The translations under genes were made by a program, and so were the position numbers. Positions 1-12,000 of a DNA stretch of 30,949 nt are shown here, piece by piece. Below the pieces are notes generated by a model. It was not told where the DNA came from. It made no database searches and worked only from the letters and a program-made list of their open reading frames with translations. The first letter of the stretch is position 1, and each line of letters starts with the position of its first letter. This DNA comes from a virus. The stretch lies in the IMG/VR virus record IMGVR_UViG_3300035670_000919, positions 1-30,949 of that record; one strand, written 5' to 3'.

Positions 1-120
1 GTCACTACAACAAAGATTGCTGACGGCACAGTTACGTATGCCAAATTGGATTCGGTAACTGTTCTTCCTGCGTTGGCAGAGAATGACCAGATTGTGTTGT
101 CAGGACAAGTATTCGGATGA
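1..120 (+). CDS. C-terminal end of a structural (tail/appendage) protein, partial
   Basis: An open frame enters from the left edge and stops at 118-120, giving the last 39 residues. It contains TKIADGTVTYAKLDS, a short repeat style common in phage tail-fibre and appendage proteins, and ends in NDQIVLSGQVFG. A very similar tail (NDQFVLSAAIF) ends the small appendage-like protein at 26171-26476, so the two may share a C-terminal assembly or attachment motif. The next gene begins inside this stop codon. Function is inferred from repeat style and from the virion genes that follow. Confidence 0.6.
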   Translation, partial: VTTTKIADGTVTYAKLDSVTVLPALAENDQIVLSGQVFG

Positions 121-296
121 TGAATTCTATTTCTATTCCAGCAATCAACACGTTGACTTCTGCGGATGCGACAGCAATCCGTGAAATCACCATGACCTTG
201 GTTGCTGAAATAGATAGGTTAAATAAAAAAATCTCAGATATCGAAGAGGCACGTAAGAGGGCTTACGAGTCTAGTCAGAGAAGGAAAAATCAATAA
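117..296 (+). CDS. Small hypothetical protein with helical C-terminus
   Basis: A 59-residue protein starting MMNSISIPAIN; the tandem ATGs at 117 and 120 are in the same frame, so the exact start is uncertain. The start overlaps the preceding stop and the stop TAA overlaps the next ATG (TAATG), the pattern of translationally coupled phage genes. The first third is Ser/Thr/Ala rich. The rest (ITMTLVAEIDRLNKKISDIE, then a Lys/Arg-rich end) is an amphipathic helix likely to form a short coiled coil. I do not recognise a family. Its place just ahead of virion genes suggests a small structural or assembly protein. Confidence 0.6.
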   Translation: MMNSISIPAINTLTSADATAIREITMTLVAEIDRLNKKISDIEEARKRAYESSQRRKNQ

Positions 297-727
297 TGGC
301 ATTTGACCCAAGCATCTATGAAGCACGTAGGCGTGCTTTAGAACAGCAGTATGCTCCACAGGCTGCTCAGGCAAGGTATTCACGCCAAGGTGTTATTCAA
401 GACACCAATAGAAGCCTGCGTGACCTAGCACAGTCGTATGACAGGCAGTTGCAACCATATCAGGCGACATTTGGTAAAAGGAATATGTATGGACCAAATG
501 TTCGTTCTGGTGCATATCGAAAAGGATTGATGGAGTTTGCAAAACAGAGAATGCAATCAGAATCAGATTTGCAGCAGTCAATGTTGCGACAGTTGGGTCA
601 ATATGACTTGCAGGAAAAGCAGGCACTTGATGCAATTAGGGGTGGGAATATGGATTTGGAAGCAGAGAAACTACGACAGATTGCAGAAGATGCGCAAATA
701 GTTATGGCTAGAAGGGCGGGATTCTAA
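296..727 (+). CDS. Hypothetical virion-associated protein, Gln/Arg-rich helical
   Basis: 143 residues, preceded by an AGAAGG ribosome-binding site and overlapping the preceding stop by one base. The sequence is almost entirely helical and rich in Gln, Arg and Ala, with many QQ and RQ pairs and no membrane segment or signal peptide. No catalytic motif is visible. It is the first of four genes of increasing size that lead into the giant protein at 3032. This resembles the arrangement of internal core (ejection) proteins in podoviruses, but that is inference from order and composition only. It ends at 727, where the next ATG begins. Confidence 0.6.
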   Translation: MAFDPSIYEARRRALEQQYAPQAAQARYSRQGVIQDTNRSLRDLAQSYDRQLQPYQATFGKRNMYGPNVRSGAYRKGLMEFAKQRMQSESDLQQSMLRQLGQYDLQEKQALDAIRGGNMDLEAEKLRQIAEDAQIVMARRAGF

Positions 728-1719
728 TGAGTGTATTTGGACCCAAGGGACCGATGAATAGACCAAAAGACATTAGTGAAATGACACCTGAGCAATTTCA
801 AAATGCTATTCAAGGAATTGAATTTAATGTTGATAACCCAATGTCAAATATTGCCGGTGTAACTGGTTCTGGTTCTGGAACCAAGGCTTCAGATATTCTA
901 AATAGGCTTAAGTTTCAGTATCAAGTTAGAAAAGATACCGCAGCATCAAATAAGGCTGCGGAAAATCTTGCTGCACAAAATGCAGCATTGACAAGTTTAT
1001 ACACATCTGGTCAGTATGGTGATTCTGCAAGAAATTACATTTCTGCTCTTGACACCATGCGTGGAACATCTGAGCAGGGAATCAATGACCAACTTGCACG
1101 AAGCCTTGCTTCGTTGAATGAGGGCTACGCTCAGGCTCAGGGTTTGACCGATACCGGATATCAGAACCTAGTTAAAGCATTGTCGGGTTATCAGAACCCT
1201 TACGCTGGTATGCAGGCACCTCAGCCTGTGCCAGTCAGAAATGCTCTTGAAGGTTTGCTGACTGCAAACAATGCAGATATCAGCGATTTCCAAAACATGT
1301 TAAATACCGAACTTCAGGCTGGTCAATCCAACCAGCAAGACTTATTGTCTGCCCTAGCACAGATTGCGTCAAGTGGTCAGCAGTCACGTTCTGCTGAGGC
1401 AGAACTTGCCAATCAGTTTGCTCAGGCAAATCTTGGTGCAAATCGTGCTAACTATCAGGGTCAGTTGCAGACTAGCGCTAATCAGGCTCTTGTTGACTTG
1501 GCTAACCAGATTGCTCAGAAGAAGGCTGAGGCTGAGGCTCAGGCTGAACAGCAGAAGTTTGCCCTTGCACAACTTCTTGCACAGGCTGGTATTGATGTTA
1601 CAAAATTGAATCCCCCACCACCAGCAGAGGATTTCTCTAATCTTCCACTTGACTTGAGCCAAATTGACTTTTCGGGTTTGAACAACATGTTTGGACCGGG
1701 TTTTGGTTCTGGTAGGTAA
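727..1719 (+). CDS. Ala/Gln-rich virion protein, possible internal/ejection protein
   Basis: 330 residues, coupled to the preceding gene by a one-base overlap and preceded by GGCGGG. After a short N-terminal region (MSVFGPKGPMNRPKD) come long Ala/Gln/Asn/Leu-rich helical stretches, including a charged run at about residues 258-280 (AQKKAEAEAQAEQQKFALAQ). The tail is Pro/Gly/Phe-rich (PPPPAEDF, then FGPGFGSGR). Composition and length resemble the small internal core proteins of podoviruses, though no family can be named from sequence alone. There is no signal peptide or enzymatic motif. Confidence 0.6.
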   Translation: MSVFGPKGPMNRPKDISEMTPEQFQNAIQGIEFNVDNPMSNIAGVTGSGSGTKASDILNRLKFQYQVRKDTAASNKAAENLAAQNAALTSLYTSGQYGDSARNYISALDTMRGTSEQGINDQLARSLASLNEGYAQAQGLTDTGYQNLVKALSGYQNPYAGMQAPQPVPVRNALEGLLTANNADISDFQNMLNTELQAGQSNQQDLLSALAQIASSGQQSRSAEAELANQFAQANLGANRANYQGQLQTSANQALVDLANQIAQKKAEAEAQAEQQKFALAQLLAQAGIDVTKLNPPPPAEDFSNLPLDLSQIDFSGLNNMFGPGFGSGR

Positions 1720-1736
1720 CAAAGTCCGCATACAGT

Positions 1737-3032
1737 ATGGCTGGAGAAGTAGACCCTAATCAGGACAACAACCAACTCCTAGCGCTGATTAAGCGCTTGC
1801 GTGCTGGTGGTATGTCCCAAGACGAGGTGATGAAGTTATTTGGCCCACAACTTGGCATAAACAACCAGCCAGACCAAGCAGCCTTGTTCCAGCAATACCG
1901 ACCTACTTGGTTGCAGGTTGAGGGTATTCCAGACCCAATGGACATTAGAAAGTCCATTGCAAAGATGGTTGAAGATGGCACTCCAGAGTGGCAAATTAAA
2001 CAGGACATTATTAACTCAATTGAGAGTGGCAATGCTCCAGCAAACATAACTTCAAAAGATTTGTTTGATTTGACCAGCACATTGATGAGTGAAAAGCAGT
2101 CGCATACGACAGCGTTGTCGCAACCATCGAATCAACCGTATTGGCAACAGATTGGTCTTCGTGACCCAAATGCTCGTTTCACTCCACAGGATGTGTTTCC
2201 GTTCATTGGTGAGATGGGTGGCGCTATTGAACAGGCTAGACCTTCATATAAAACTGGTGCTGTTGGTAGCGGAGCAAAACTTCCATACGATTCTGCATAC
2301 GACCAATCAATGGATGCTCTTGGTCGTATGGGTGCACGTGGTGTTTCGCAAGAAGCGGTATCTGGAAAGCCGGCAGGATTTGCTGATGCACAGAGCAATA
2401 TGACTATTGCTCAACGTAACTACAACACAGCAAAGCAAATGTTGACTACTGCTACACCTGAGAATCGTGATTCAGCAAAGCAGGCTTTGAAGGATGCTGA
2501 AAAGAATTTGAATGCAATGAAGAGTATTTTTGACAAACTGAATAACCAGTTCAAGTCTTCTCAGAAGGAAAAGAGTCAGCAACGCTCAAGTGAAATGCGT
2601 GGTGCTTCAAATATTCTTAAAAGTGCTGCTGGTCCAAAAGTTGGTCTTGATAGAAGAAAAGAAACACTTGATGCAGCGAAAGCAGCATACGAAAAAGACC
2701 CCGGAAATGATTTTAAGTACAATCAATACTTGAGTGCTCAAACGAACTACACAAACTTTCTGGAAAAGAATCAATCAAAGATTCAAGAGGCACAAAGAAT
2801 TGCAGCACAGGGTGAGGACTACAAGACTGTTCCCGATATTGCTAAACAAAAGTATATTGGTCCTGCTGGTGGTGAATCAACAATGGCTCGTACATACGAC
2901 CCATTTGCAATGCTCGCAAGAAAAGCACTTGAAACAAAAGGTCAAAAAGCAATAGAGAAGGCTGGTTACACACCGTTTATGGTTGATTTAGCAAACTACC
3001 TGCAAGGTCTGAACGTAACGAAGGGTAAGTAA
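1737..3032 (+). CDS. Hypothetical virion protein, charged helical
   Basis: 431 residues starting MAGEVDPNQDNNQ; the ribosome-binding site is weak, a distant AGGT before ATG 1737. The N-terminal 120 residues look globular and include a repeated short helix pattern (GMSQDEVMKLFG, then DGTPEWQIKQDI). The middle (about 215-370) is a Lys/Gln/Ala-rich coiled coil. The C-terminus (EKAGYTPFMVDLANYLQGL) looks like a short docking helix. No known enzyme motif was seen. It sits directly before the giant protein, sharing one base (TAATG), so it is probably made with it and packaged in the same particle; that last step is inference. Confidence 0.6.
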   Translation: MAGEVDPNQDNNQLLALIKRLRAGGMSQDEVMKLFGPQLGINNQPDQAALFQQYRPTWLQVEGIPDPMDIRKSIAKMVEDGTPEWQIKQDIINSIESGNAPANITSKDLFDLTSTLMSEKQSHTTALSQPSNQPYWQQIGLRDPNARFTPQDVFPFIGEMGGAIEQARPSYKTGAVGSGAKLPYDSAYDQSMDALGRMGARGVSQEAVSGKPAGFADAQSNMTIAQRNYNTAKQMLTTATPENRDSAKQALKDAEKNLNAMKSIFDKLNNQFKSSQKEKSQQRSSEMRGASNILKSAAGPKVGLDRRKETLDAAKAAYEKDPGNDFKYNQYLSAQTNYTNFLEKNQSKIQEAQRIAAQGEDYKTVPDIAKQKYIGPAGGESTMARTYDPFAMLARKALETKGQKAIEKAGYTPFMVDLANYLQGLNVTKGK

Positions 3033-6000
3033 TGGCTGTTGACCCAAATCAACAATTCCTTGACCAATTGAAGAGTATTGCTGCGGCAAAACCTTTGCCG
3101 ACAGCACCAATGGCTACAACGGCTAGCACAACGTTGTCAAAGGCTCAGTTGGGTTTTAATGACTACCGTCTTAACTCCATTGCCAGTGCACCCAACCTTA
3201 GGAACAGAATCCAAGAAATTGCTGCTGGTGAGCCGCAGTTAAATACTGTTCAAAAGATTTTTAGCAATCCAATTGTTGGAAATGCGTTAAAGCCCTTAAT
3301 TGCCCTTGACACTGGTCGTCGTGCAACCATTTCCGCTGTGCGAGAAATTGCTGATGCAATGGATAGCAATCCAGAAACTCGTGCAAGGTTTGGTGACTTT
3401 ATTCAGCAGGCTAAAGACCCTGCATATGGCTTTGGTACAGCGTTTCCAATTAGTGGTTGGAAGGGAAGAATCATTGGTCTTGTTGGAGACATTGCATTAG
3501 ACCCAATTACATATTTGTCTCTTGGTACAAATGTTCCGGGTAAACTTGCAATTGAAGGAGCAGAACAACTAACCAAACAGGCTACTCGTCAGTTGGTTTC
3601 TGGTGGTGCTTCACGTATCGCTGGTCGTTCTTCACGAGAGGCTCTTGCAAGATTCGTTGAGAAACGAATGCTTGCATCAAACCTCGTTGAAGGTTCAGTC
3701 AAGTACAGCGACCAAGAAATTGCTCGCACACTTGGGGATGTTGCGGCAAGAGGTGTTCGTGCTGTTCCACAGCAGATTGCAATGGAGACTGGTCTTCGTT
3801 CAGCAAAGCCTGCTTTCTATTTGTTTGGTGGTCAGGTAAAGATTGCTGGCTCTGGTCCTATTGCTGACCTTATTGAGCGTGGCATTATCAAATCTCGAAT
3901 GGGATTTGTTAATACCCGTATTGGTGGCAAGATTCAGGAAGCGTTTACTCCAATGGGTATTGATGCCGTTGGACAGATTGACCCAAAGATTATTAGGCAG
4001 TCACGTATTGATTTGGCACGTGGTAAAGCAGTTGACTCACGTCGTTCGTTGCAACTGCTTGCTGGTGAAGAAGAGCGTCGTATTGGTTTTAACGTAGCAC
4101 TTGATATTGCTAACAGAAAACTAGACCCATTGTTTAAAAATTCTGAAATGGAAAACTTTGGCAAGACTGTCCACGAGTTGTTGGAAAATCCAAGTCCTGA
4201 CCGTTTGAACGGTGCACCTGCTGGGGAGAGAAAACTTGCTGCAAGCATTAGAGAAACGCTTTCTCAGATGCACGATGAAATTGATAGAACCATGAAGGCT
4301 ATTGACCCTAACTATAAGTTGGGTAAAATCGAAGAGTACTTCCCACACATGCTTAGTGACCAAGGCATTAAGCACATTCGAGATACTTCAAATCCATGGG
4401 TTGCAGACATTTTGAAGTTTATGTCTATTGACATTACAAACCCTGCAAGTTCATTTAGGTCACGAAACATTCGTGCTGGAATGGAGTTCTTCGGGGTAAC
4501 TCTTGTTAAAGAAGATTTGACGGTTGCAAAACTTAATGCAATTGCTAAAAAGAAATTAGGCTTTGACCTGTTTGAAACAGATGCAAAGAGAGTTCTTGCA
4601 AAGTATGGAACTCACTATTCAGAACAAATGGGTTCTGCTGCATTTATGCAAAGTCTTTTGCGTAATCCAGAATTGATGGATTACATCAAGACTGAAATTT
4701 CTTATGACCCAGATGTTATGGCAAAGTTTGCATCAACGGTCTCTGAACGTCTTAATGCTGTGCAAGCCTCAGATGCAGAAATTAGTGAACTTCTTGATAC
4801 AACACTTGAAAGCATTGATTCGATACTGGCACAAGCCACAGAGGCTGGTGTAAAAGAATTGGATGCTGTTTCAAGGAATCTTGTAACAGACGATATTCTT
4901 GCAGCCAACGAACAAAAGATTATGCAGGCACATGGTCAACTTGTTGCAGCACTTGGCAAGGCTTACGAGTCACGTTATTTGGCTTATGGTGAACTTGGTA
5001 TGGCTCAAGATGTGGTTGCACAGATTGAAGCAAAGTTTCAGGCAATTAGTGAACGATTGAATGCTCTTCCGGGCGACTTGTTGGAATCATTCAATAGCGG
5101 AAAAGTAAATGAGATTTCACGACCTTATGTTGAGGGTTTGACAACGGGAATGAATCCTGTTGACAGACTCAATGCAATGACGGGTATTGACAGAATTCAA
5201 AGAATTGAACAAGTTAAAAAAGAAGTTGAGTTCCTAAAAAGGGAACTTAGAACTATTGCTGAGTCGTACAGCGTTGCTAAAGCATTTGGCAACGACATTG
5301 GAGACTTCTACAATGCGTTAGATGATGCAATTACTGGTCAAGCAGGTGTTGACTTCCCTGAACGAGTTCTTGATTCATTTGACATTTCAGAAGGTTTGCG
5401 TCGTTCTATCAAAGAGAAGATGGAAGCACTCCCAATGTCAAAGAGCAGGAAAGGTGGACAACCAAGTTTCTATCTCGGCAAGACGGTTGGTGAGTGGTGG
5501 GGTACTAAGGTTGCTGCACTAAACCCAGAGGCTCAAGCGTTGCAACAACTTCTTGACCCAAACAAGGTAATCAAGAAGAGCGCACTTGAGAAACTTACTC
5601 TTGAAGAGGTTAGAAATCGTCTAATTCGTTCAACCACAACTGGCGACAATCTTCTTGATATGCAGGAAGCAGTAACTTGGTTGATATTACGTGACTTAAG
5701 GGCTAACCCAGAACTTGCTAAAGATTTGATTGCTGGCAATGTGGACAATGCAATAGTGCGACGACTTGCTGGACTTCGTTCTCTGAACGAAGAGGTTGGT
5801 CGAATGAATGATGTGTTGCAGAGAATTGCTGTTGGTTTGTCTGATGACGACATTGTTGTCGTTGATGACCTTGTTACTGAATTAAGTGAAGTAAGAGCAA
5901 AACTTAACGAGAACATAATTGAACGTGCAAACATGGCTGGTGCTGATGTTATGTCAACACTTCAATTGGAAATGGTTCAATCAAACTTTGAACTTGCATG

Positions 6001-9000
6001 GCTTGGTAAAACTGGACAAATGTCTCAACGAGATATTGACGAGTTTGTTTTAGAATTAACCGCTGCTGGTGAAGTGGATATTGCAAACCTGTTGGATGAA
6101 CAGTATTCAACTGGTGCGACATATGAACAGTTCCAAGAAGCAATCAATCAACTCACACAATGGAGACAGAATAATGCACGTGGATTGGGTTCTGTTGAAC
6201 GTGCATACGATGTTCAGAAGTATGACAGTTTGGGTAAAGAAATTCTTGATTTAGAAGCACAACAAAAAGAACTTCAAGACAAGATAAAGACTGCTGGTAT
6301 GAGGCTTTCTGGTAATGAAAGAACTGCATACAACAAATTGCAAAGGTATGGAAGTTACCAAGAACTGACACGTGACTACTCAGACCGTGCATTGTCTTAC
6401 TACCTCATATCAGAAACAAACATGCACTTTAAGAGGCTTGCATCTGCGATGGCGCCTCTTGGAACAATTGTTGATGCTGGTGTTTGGCAACGTGTGTTCC
6501 ATGAGGTTGCTCGCCAACAGGTTGCTGGAGCAAAGCAGTTCTCTCGTGAGTTTGGTGGAGTGGTAGAACTTCTTCGTGAAGTTCAAACCGTTGTGCAAGC
6601 AGGAACTGCTGGAGAACAATGGGCAATACTTCGTGAGCAAATGGTTAAGTTGCTCAACTCTGAAAATGGAGATTCAGTACGCAAGTTCTTCCCAGACTTT
6701 GATTTGATTCTCAACCGCAGTGGTATGAAGGAAATTTCACGACTGCATGCCCAAAACCCACGAAGCCAAGAGATTGTTAGTCGCATGCAAGAGATGCTTG
6801 GCATCATTGATACGGCAGAACAGACTGGTGCACGTAGTGGTCGTGCTGCCATGGAGACTGGCAGAACTGCTGGACCAAGGGCTAGCACAAGTGCAGTTGT
6901 TGAGACAATTGATGCAACGAGGGATGCGATGGGTGCCATGCGTGTTCAACGTGTTGCCTCAAGGGAAGAGCAGTTGGCAAAGATTGCTTCTAGGTCACAA
7001 AACCTTTCTGCTGAAAAACTTTACAACCAAATAAGAAAAATTCTTGACGATGAAGCATCACCAGTTGCTGATGCTCTTGCAAGAACGGAGCAGGGCGAGG
7101 TGATTGGAAGAATTACCAACAGGTTTGAAAACGAATTGCCATACTCGGTTGAAGGTAGAGAAATTCAAATGGTTCGCCCTGAGGTGACTGGAAACTTTGT
7201 TCAGACGCTTACTCCAGCAGAAAAGTTTGGTAGAGAACTTGAGATGTTGAAGAAAGAATGGGATGAGATTACCGACCGACTCAAGAAAGAACGTGCCGCT
7301 TCAAAGGAAGCAGCACAAAAGGCTGGTATTGAATTTGGTGTAAAGACCGCATCACGAACCGTCAGAGGTCGTGTTGGTGGTGGACTGTCGTATGGTTTTG
7401 CTGGATTGTTTTCTGATGCAATCAAAGCATCTTCGTCTCGCACAAAGGTTCGAATCTTCTTTGGTGAGTTGCTTGGTGGTACGTTTGAGTACAACGCCGT
7501 TGCAGACCCAATGAAGTTTGACATTGCAACTATTGGTCGTGAAATCCGACAGGCTGCAAGAATTAAGGAAGTTCCATTTGAGGGTTCTTATGCTGGTAAG
7601 ACTCTTGCTGCAAGCCAAGAGAGAATTAGCACTCTTCTGAACTTGATTGACCCAGAGATTGATACAGCAAAAATTGTTGGTGCAGAGATTGTTCCGGGTC
7701 TTGACCGTTCAGCAGGTAAGGGTGGAGCGGGTGTGTGGGGTCCACTTGCTTATGCAGACCAAGCAGAACAACTTGCCAAGGAGTTGCGTGCGTCAATAGC
7801 ACAGGATGCTGAGTTGTTGCAGGCAGCAAACCTTGCTGGTGTAAATGCTCAGGCTGTGCGAGACGGAACGATGACCCTAGAGCAGATGCAGGCTGTTGCA
7901 GAGAACTTGCGAACAATGTATGAGTTGGAGCCAACTGTAACCACGTGGCAGAACGCTGGTAAGCGTGGTATTGCTTTGATGTATGCAGATGCCGACCCAT
8001 CAATCTGGGCTAAGTTCCCAGAAGATGTAAGGCAGATGATTCGTGACTACAGAAACCTGAAGGCCAATGTTGCACGTTTGGAAGCAAATCCTTTGCTTCC
8101 AGTTGCCCAGAAGCGTCAACAGTTTTTTAAGATTGCTCAGAAACTTTCTGGTAGCGACTTGCACATGTTGCAGAATCAGGCTGGTGAGTTTGTAATAGAC
8201 CCATTCTCTCGTCCTAAGGATTTCATTTGGAACGAAGCACGACCGGGTGCTGTTGATGTTGCTGGTAATCCAATCACATCAAACATTGATACAAACTTGC
8301 TTGACAGACACTTCCAGAGCATGGGTAACTCAACTGTCACGTTGTCGCCAACTGGTGAAGCAATTATTTCTCAGGGTGGTGTTTCACGTGCGCCAAGAGG
8401 ATTACAGCATGAAGTTTACCAATTAGATGTTGTTAACTTCAAAGAAGCATTAGACGCATATAACCGTGGTACTGGTTCATTCATCTTTATAGATGAAAGT
8501 GGAAATACAATTCAACTTCAGGATGCAATTGAGAAGTACTCAACAGGTGAAGCGTTTACCACGCTAAAGCCAATTCAAAGTGGAAACATTATTTCAGAAG
8601 GAATTGGTTCCAAAGATTCAATTGGGTTGCAGAATGCACTTGTTCGTTCTGGCAGCACATATGACCCCGGCAAGACTTGGGTTAGAGTTCCAGATGAAAA
8701 GCCAGTAGCAGAAGCAGCGTCGTATGCAACTGGTGCGATAGTTCAACCGGGCAAACCAGAAATGTTTATCAGGTTGCCTTGGGGCAACAACATTCCGGGT
8801 TATGGGCCTAGTCAGTTTGCGTTCACGCACAAAGGCAAACCATTGTCTTTCACGGAACAGGAATGGCATTCCTTGTTCCTGCCACCACAGGTAGCGGAAG
8901 AACAAACTATTCGTCAACTTGAAGACCAGATTGCAAAACTTGAAAAGTTGAAGCCTGTTGTTCCTCAAGGTAAGGCTCTTGTTAGAAAAGTTGATAAGGA

Positions 9001-12000
9001 TAAAGTTGCTAAAATTGATGCACAGATTGAGGCAATCAATAAAAAAATTTCTGAGATATTTGAACGACCTGTTGATGTAAAGACGGTTCCTCAACTTCGA
9101 GCAGAAATAAAGAAACTTGAATTGAGGCTGCCTACAACTGCACGCAATTTGACCAAAGCACAAAAAGAGGCAGGGATACAGGTTGAAGCACAGATTGCTT
9201 CAAGACAGCGACAGATTGCAGTTATTTCTGCACGTGCTAATGCTGAGTCAAAGTTCAATTCACTCATTGAACAGTTGACACCAGAACTTGGTAAGGCTCT
9301 TGGTTTGTCCGATAGCGCATCACAGAACAAATCAAAGATTGCTGACGCTTTGGTTGAGCGCTGGCAGATTGTTAATCGTGGTAAAGATGTTGCTGAAGCA
9401 CGTTCAAAGGTTGTGCGAGCACGCTTTAATGCAAGCGAAGATGGGAAAATTGTCAGCGAATTAACCAAGGCTAAGAATGAAGTTTCCACTGCACAGTTTA
9501 CTGAGTACTTTAAAAATAGCAGGATGAAACTTGAGCAGGCTATCCAGTATCAGCAGGCTGCTGATGATGCACGTCTTACTTACGATATTAACAATAGAAC
9601 CAAAGACACGATTCGCCGTGTTGAAGATTTGCTTGGTGAGATACGACCACTTGTTGGTGACAATGTTCCAAGGATTCCGTATGAGACTGCTACTGCTGAA
9701 CAGCGACTAGCACAAGCCCAGTCAACTGTTGAGCGTAATGCTCAGCGTCAGGTTCTCAAAGACCAAATCAATCCTTTGATTGAAACCAAGCGTGGTCTTG
9801 AGGAACAACTTCAGACTGCCACGGTTGCTCAGTACTTACGTGATGAAACTGGTCGTGTTATGTACACGCCAGATGGACAGCCAAGATTCAAGAAGATGAG
9901 CCAGCAGGATGCTGAGAACATTATCTCATTGCAGAACGACTTGGCTGCTGTTGATGAGAAGATTGCAGCGACAACTGCTGACTTGGAGAAGTTGAATGCA
10001 TCTGCATCGGCACGTCAGTCAACTGAAGTTGCAGAAACAACTGTTGCCGATTTGCCGACTCAACTTGATGACCTTTCGTTTAATCTTCGACATGCGAAGT
10101 TGCAACCAGTCATTCAATCTAACCCTGCACTCAAGGAAGCACTCGGTGCTATAAGAAAAGAGTTTGGTGAGAAGTCACCACGTTACAGACAGTTTGAAGA
10201 GATGCTTTCTGTTCTTATGTTTGAAAGTGAACAGTTTGATGCACTTCAACTTGCTCAAAAGAAACTTGCTGACCTTGACGCTAAAGTAACAAAGAGTGTT
10301 CAGACCGCAGATGACGTTGTTGCCAGAAAGGCTGAAGCATGGAACAAGGCTCAGATTCTTTATGATGAAAATGCTGCACAAAGGTACTGGACTTTGCAGT
10401 ACGTTGATGCAGCACAGCAACGACTGGATAAGTTGAATGCCATTTCTACACGTGTTCGTGAGACATTGATTAAGAAGAAAGTAAATCCAAAGGATATGAC
10501 TTGGGTCAATGAAGTTGACATGATTACTGCTGAACTTTCACCAGTACTTGCCGGCATGAAGAACATGAAGATGGAAAAAAATATGCAGGTCATCATGACC
10601 CAGCGTGCAGAACAGTTGATTGAACATCAGACATTGCTTGCTGGTCTTTCCGATGCACAGAGAGACTTGGCTTATGCCCGTGGTCTTCAGCAGATGATTG
10701 GTCGTGGTGCTGGCAAAGAGGAACTTGTGCTAGCCGCACGTAGAGGAAACGTACCAGCAGAAGTTTTGAACGGTGTGAGAATTGATGAGATTCTCAAAGA
10801 GGGTTGGGTGCGCCTTGGTGGACCATATCAGAATCTTCAGGTTACACCTGAGATTGCAGAGATATTCCAGAACGCACACAGACTGATTGAACCAGACTCC
10901 GTTCGTGCGTTGTCCAACTTCCTTGGTTCATACACCAAGTTCTTCAAGGCTTATGCAACTGCTACACCCGGATTCCATGTTCGCAACGCAATATCAAACG
11001 GAATGATGTTGTTCTTTGGTGGTGGTCGTGGTGAGTTCTTGAAGGAAGGTCTTATCGTCTCACGCAAATGGACAGAGGCTCAGGGTGCTAATAAGACTTG
11101 GGAACAGTTCTTGCAGGAACTTCCAGAGGCACAGCGTGTCCACGCAAACGTGGCACGCATGTCAACAGCAGCATCTGGTGGTGGTGTGTACTCGGATGTG
11201 CTCAATGACATCCGCAACGGAGACCAATGGTGGAACATGAAGATACTTAAAGCGAGTCAGAAGTTTGGTCAGTTCGCAGACGACCACGCACGATTCATCT
11301 TTGGATACGACGCAAGTATGCAAGGATTTGATGTTGGCATGGCTGCGGCTCGCACAAAGAGATTCTTTGTTGACTACCAAGATGTGTCAACTGTTGACAA
11401 GGCTTTGCGTCAGGTCATTCCGTTCTGGATGTGGACTTCACGTAACTTGCCATTGCACATACAGAACATGTGGATGAACCCTAAGCCTTACGCAATCTAC
11501 AACTCGATTGTCCGCAACTTGCGTGATGACAAAGAGGGCGATGTTGTGCCTAACTACTTCAAGGAACTTGGTGCATTCAAGTTGCCATTTGGTAAGGACT
11601 TGTATGCGAACCCAGACCTTGGGTTCAACAGAATCGGACAAACTCTAAACGAGTTTTCCGACCCAGCACGACTCATGTCAAACGTGAACCCAGCGATACG
11701 AGTTCCAATTGAGTTGATGGGCAACAGGCAGTTGTATTCAAACAGACCATTCTCGTCAACACCTGTGCAAGTAGAGGGACCACTTGGTTCGGCATTACAG
11801 CCACTGGCACAAATGCTGGGCATGGGAACAACAAATGCTAAGGGTGAGAAATTTATCAACGATAAATTCTTCTACGGAGTTAGAAGCATAGCGCCAACTC
11901 TTGGAACGCTTGAGCGACTTGTTCCTTCAACAGAAACATATCAACAGAGAGGAACTGGTAATCAATGGCTTGGATTCGTTGGTGCTCCAGTGAAGCAAGT

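Noticed and set aside
9091-9489. Leftward 132-codon frame inside the giant gene
   Set aside because: It lies wholly inside the giant coding frame on the opposite strand and mirrors its codon pattern; no ribosome-binding site. The other long antisense frames at 3934-11859 were dropped for the same reason.
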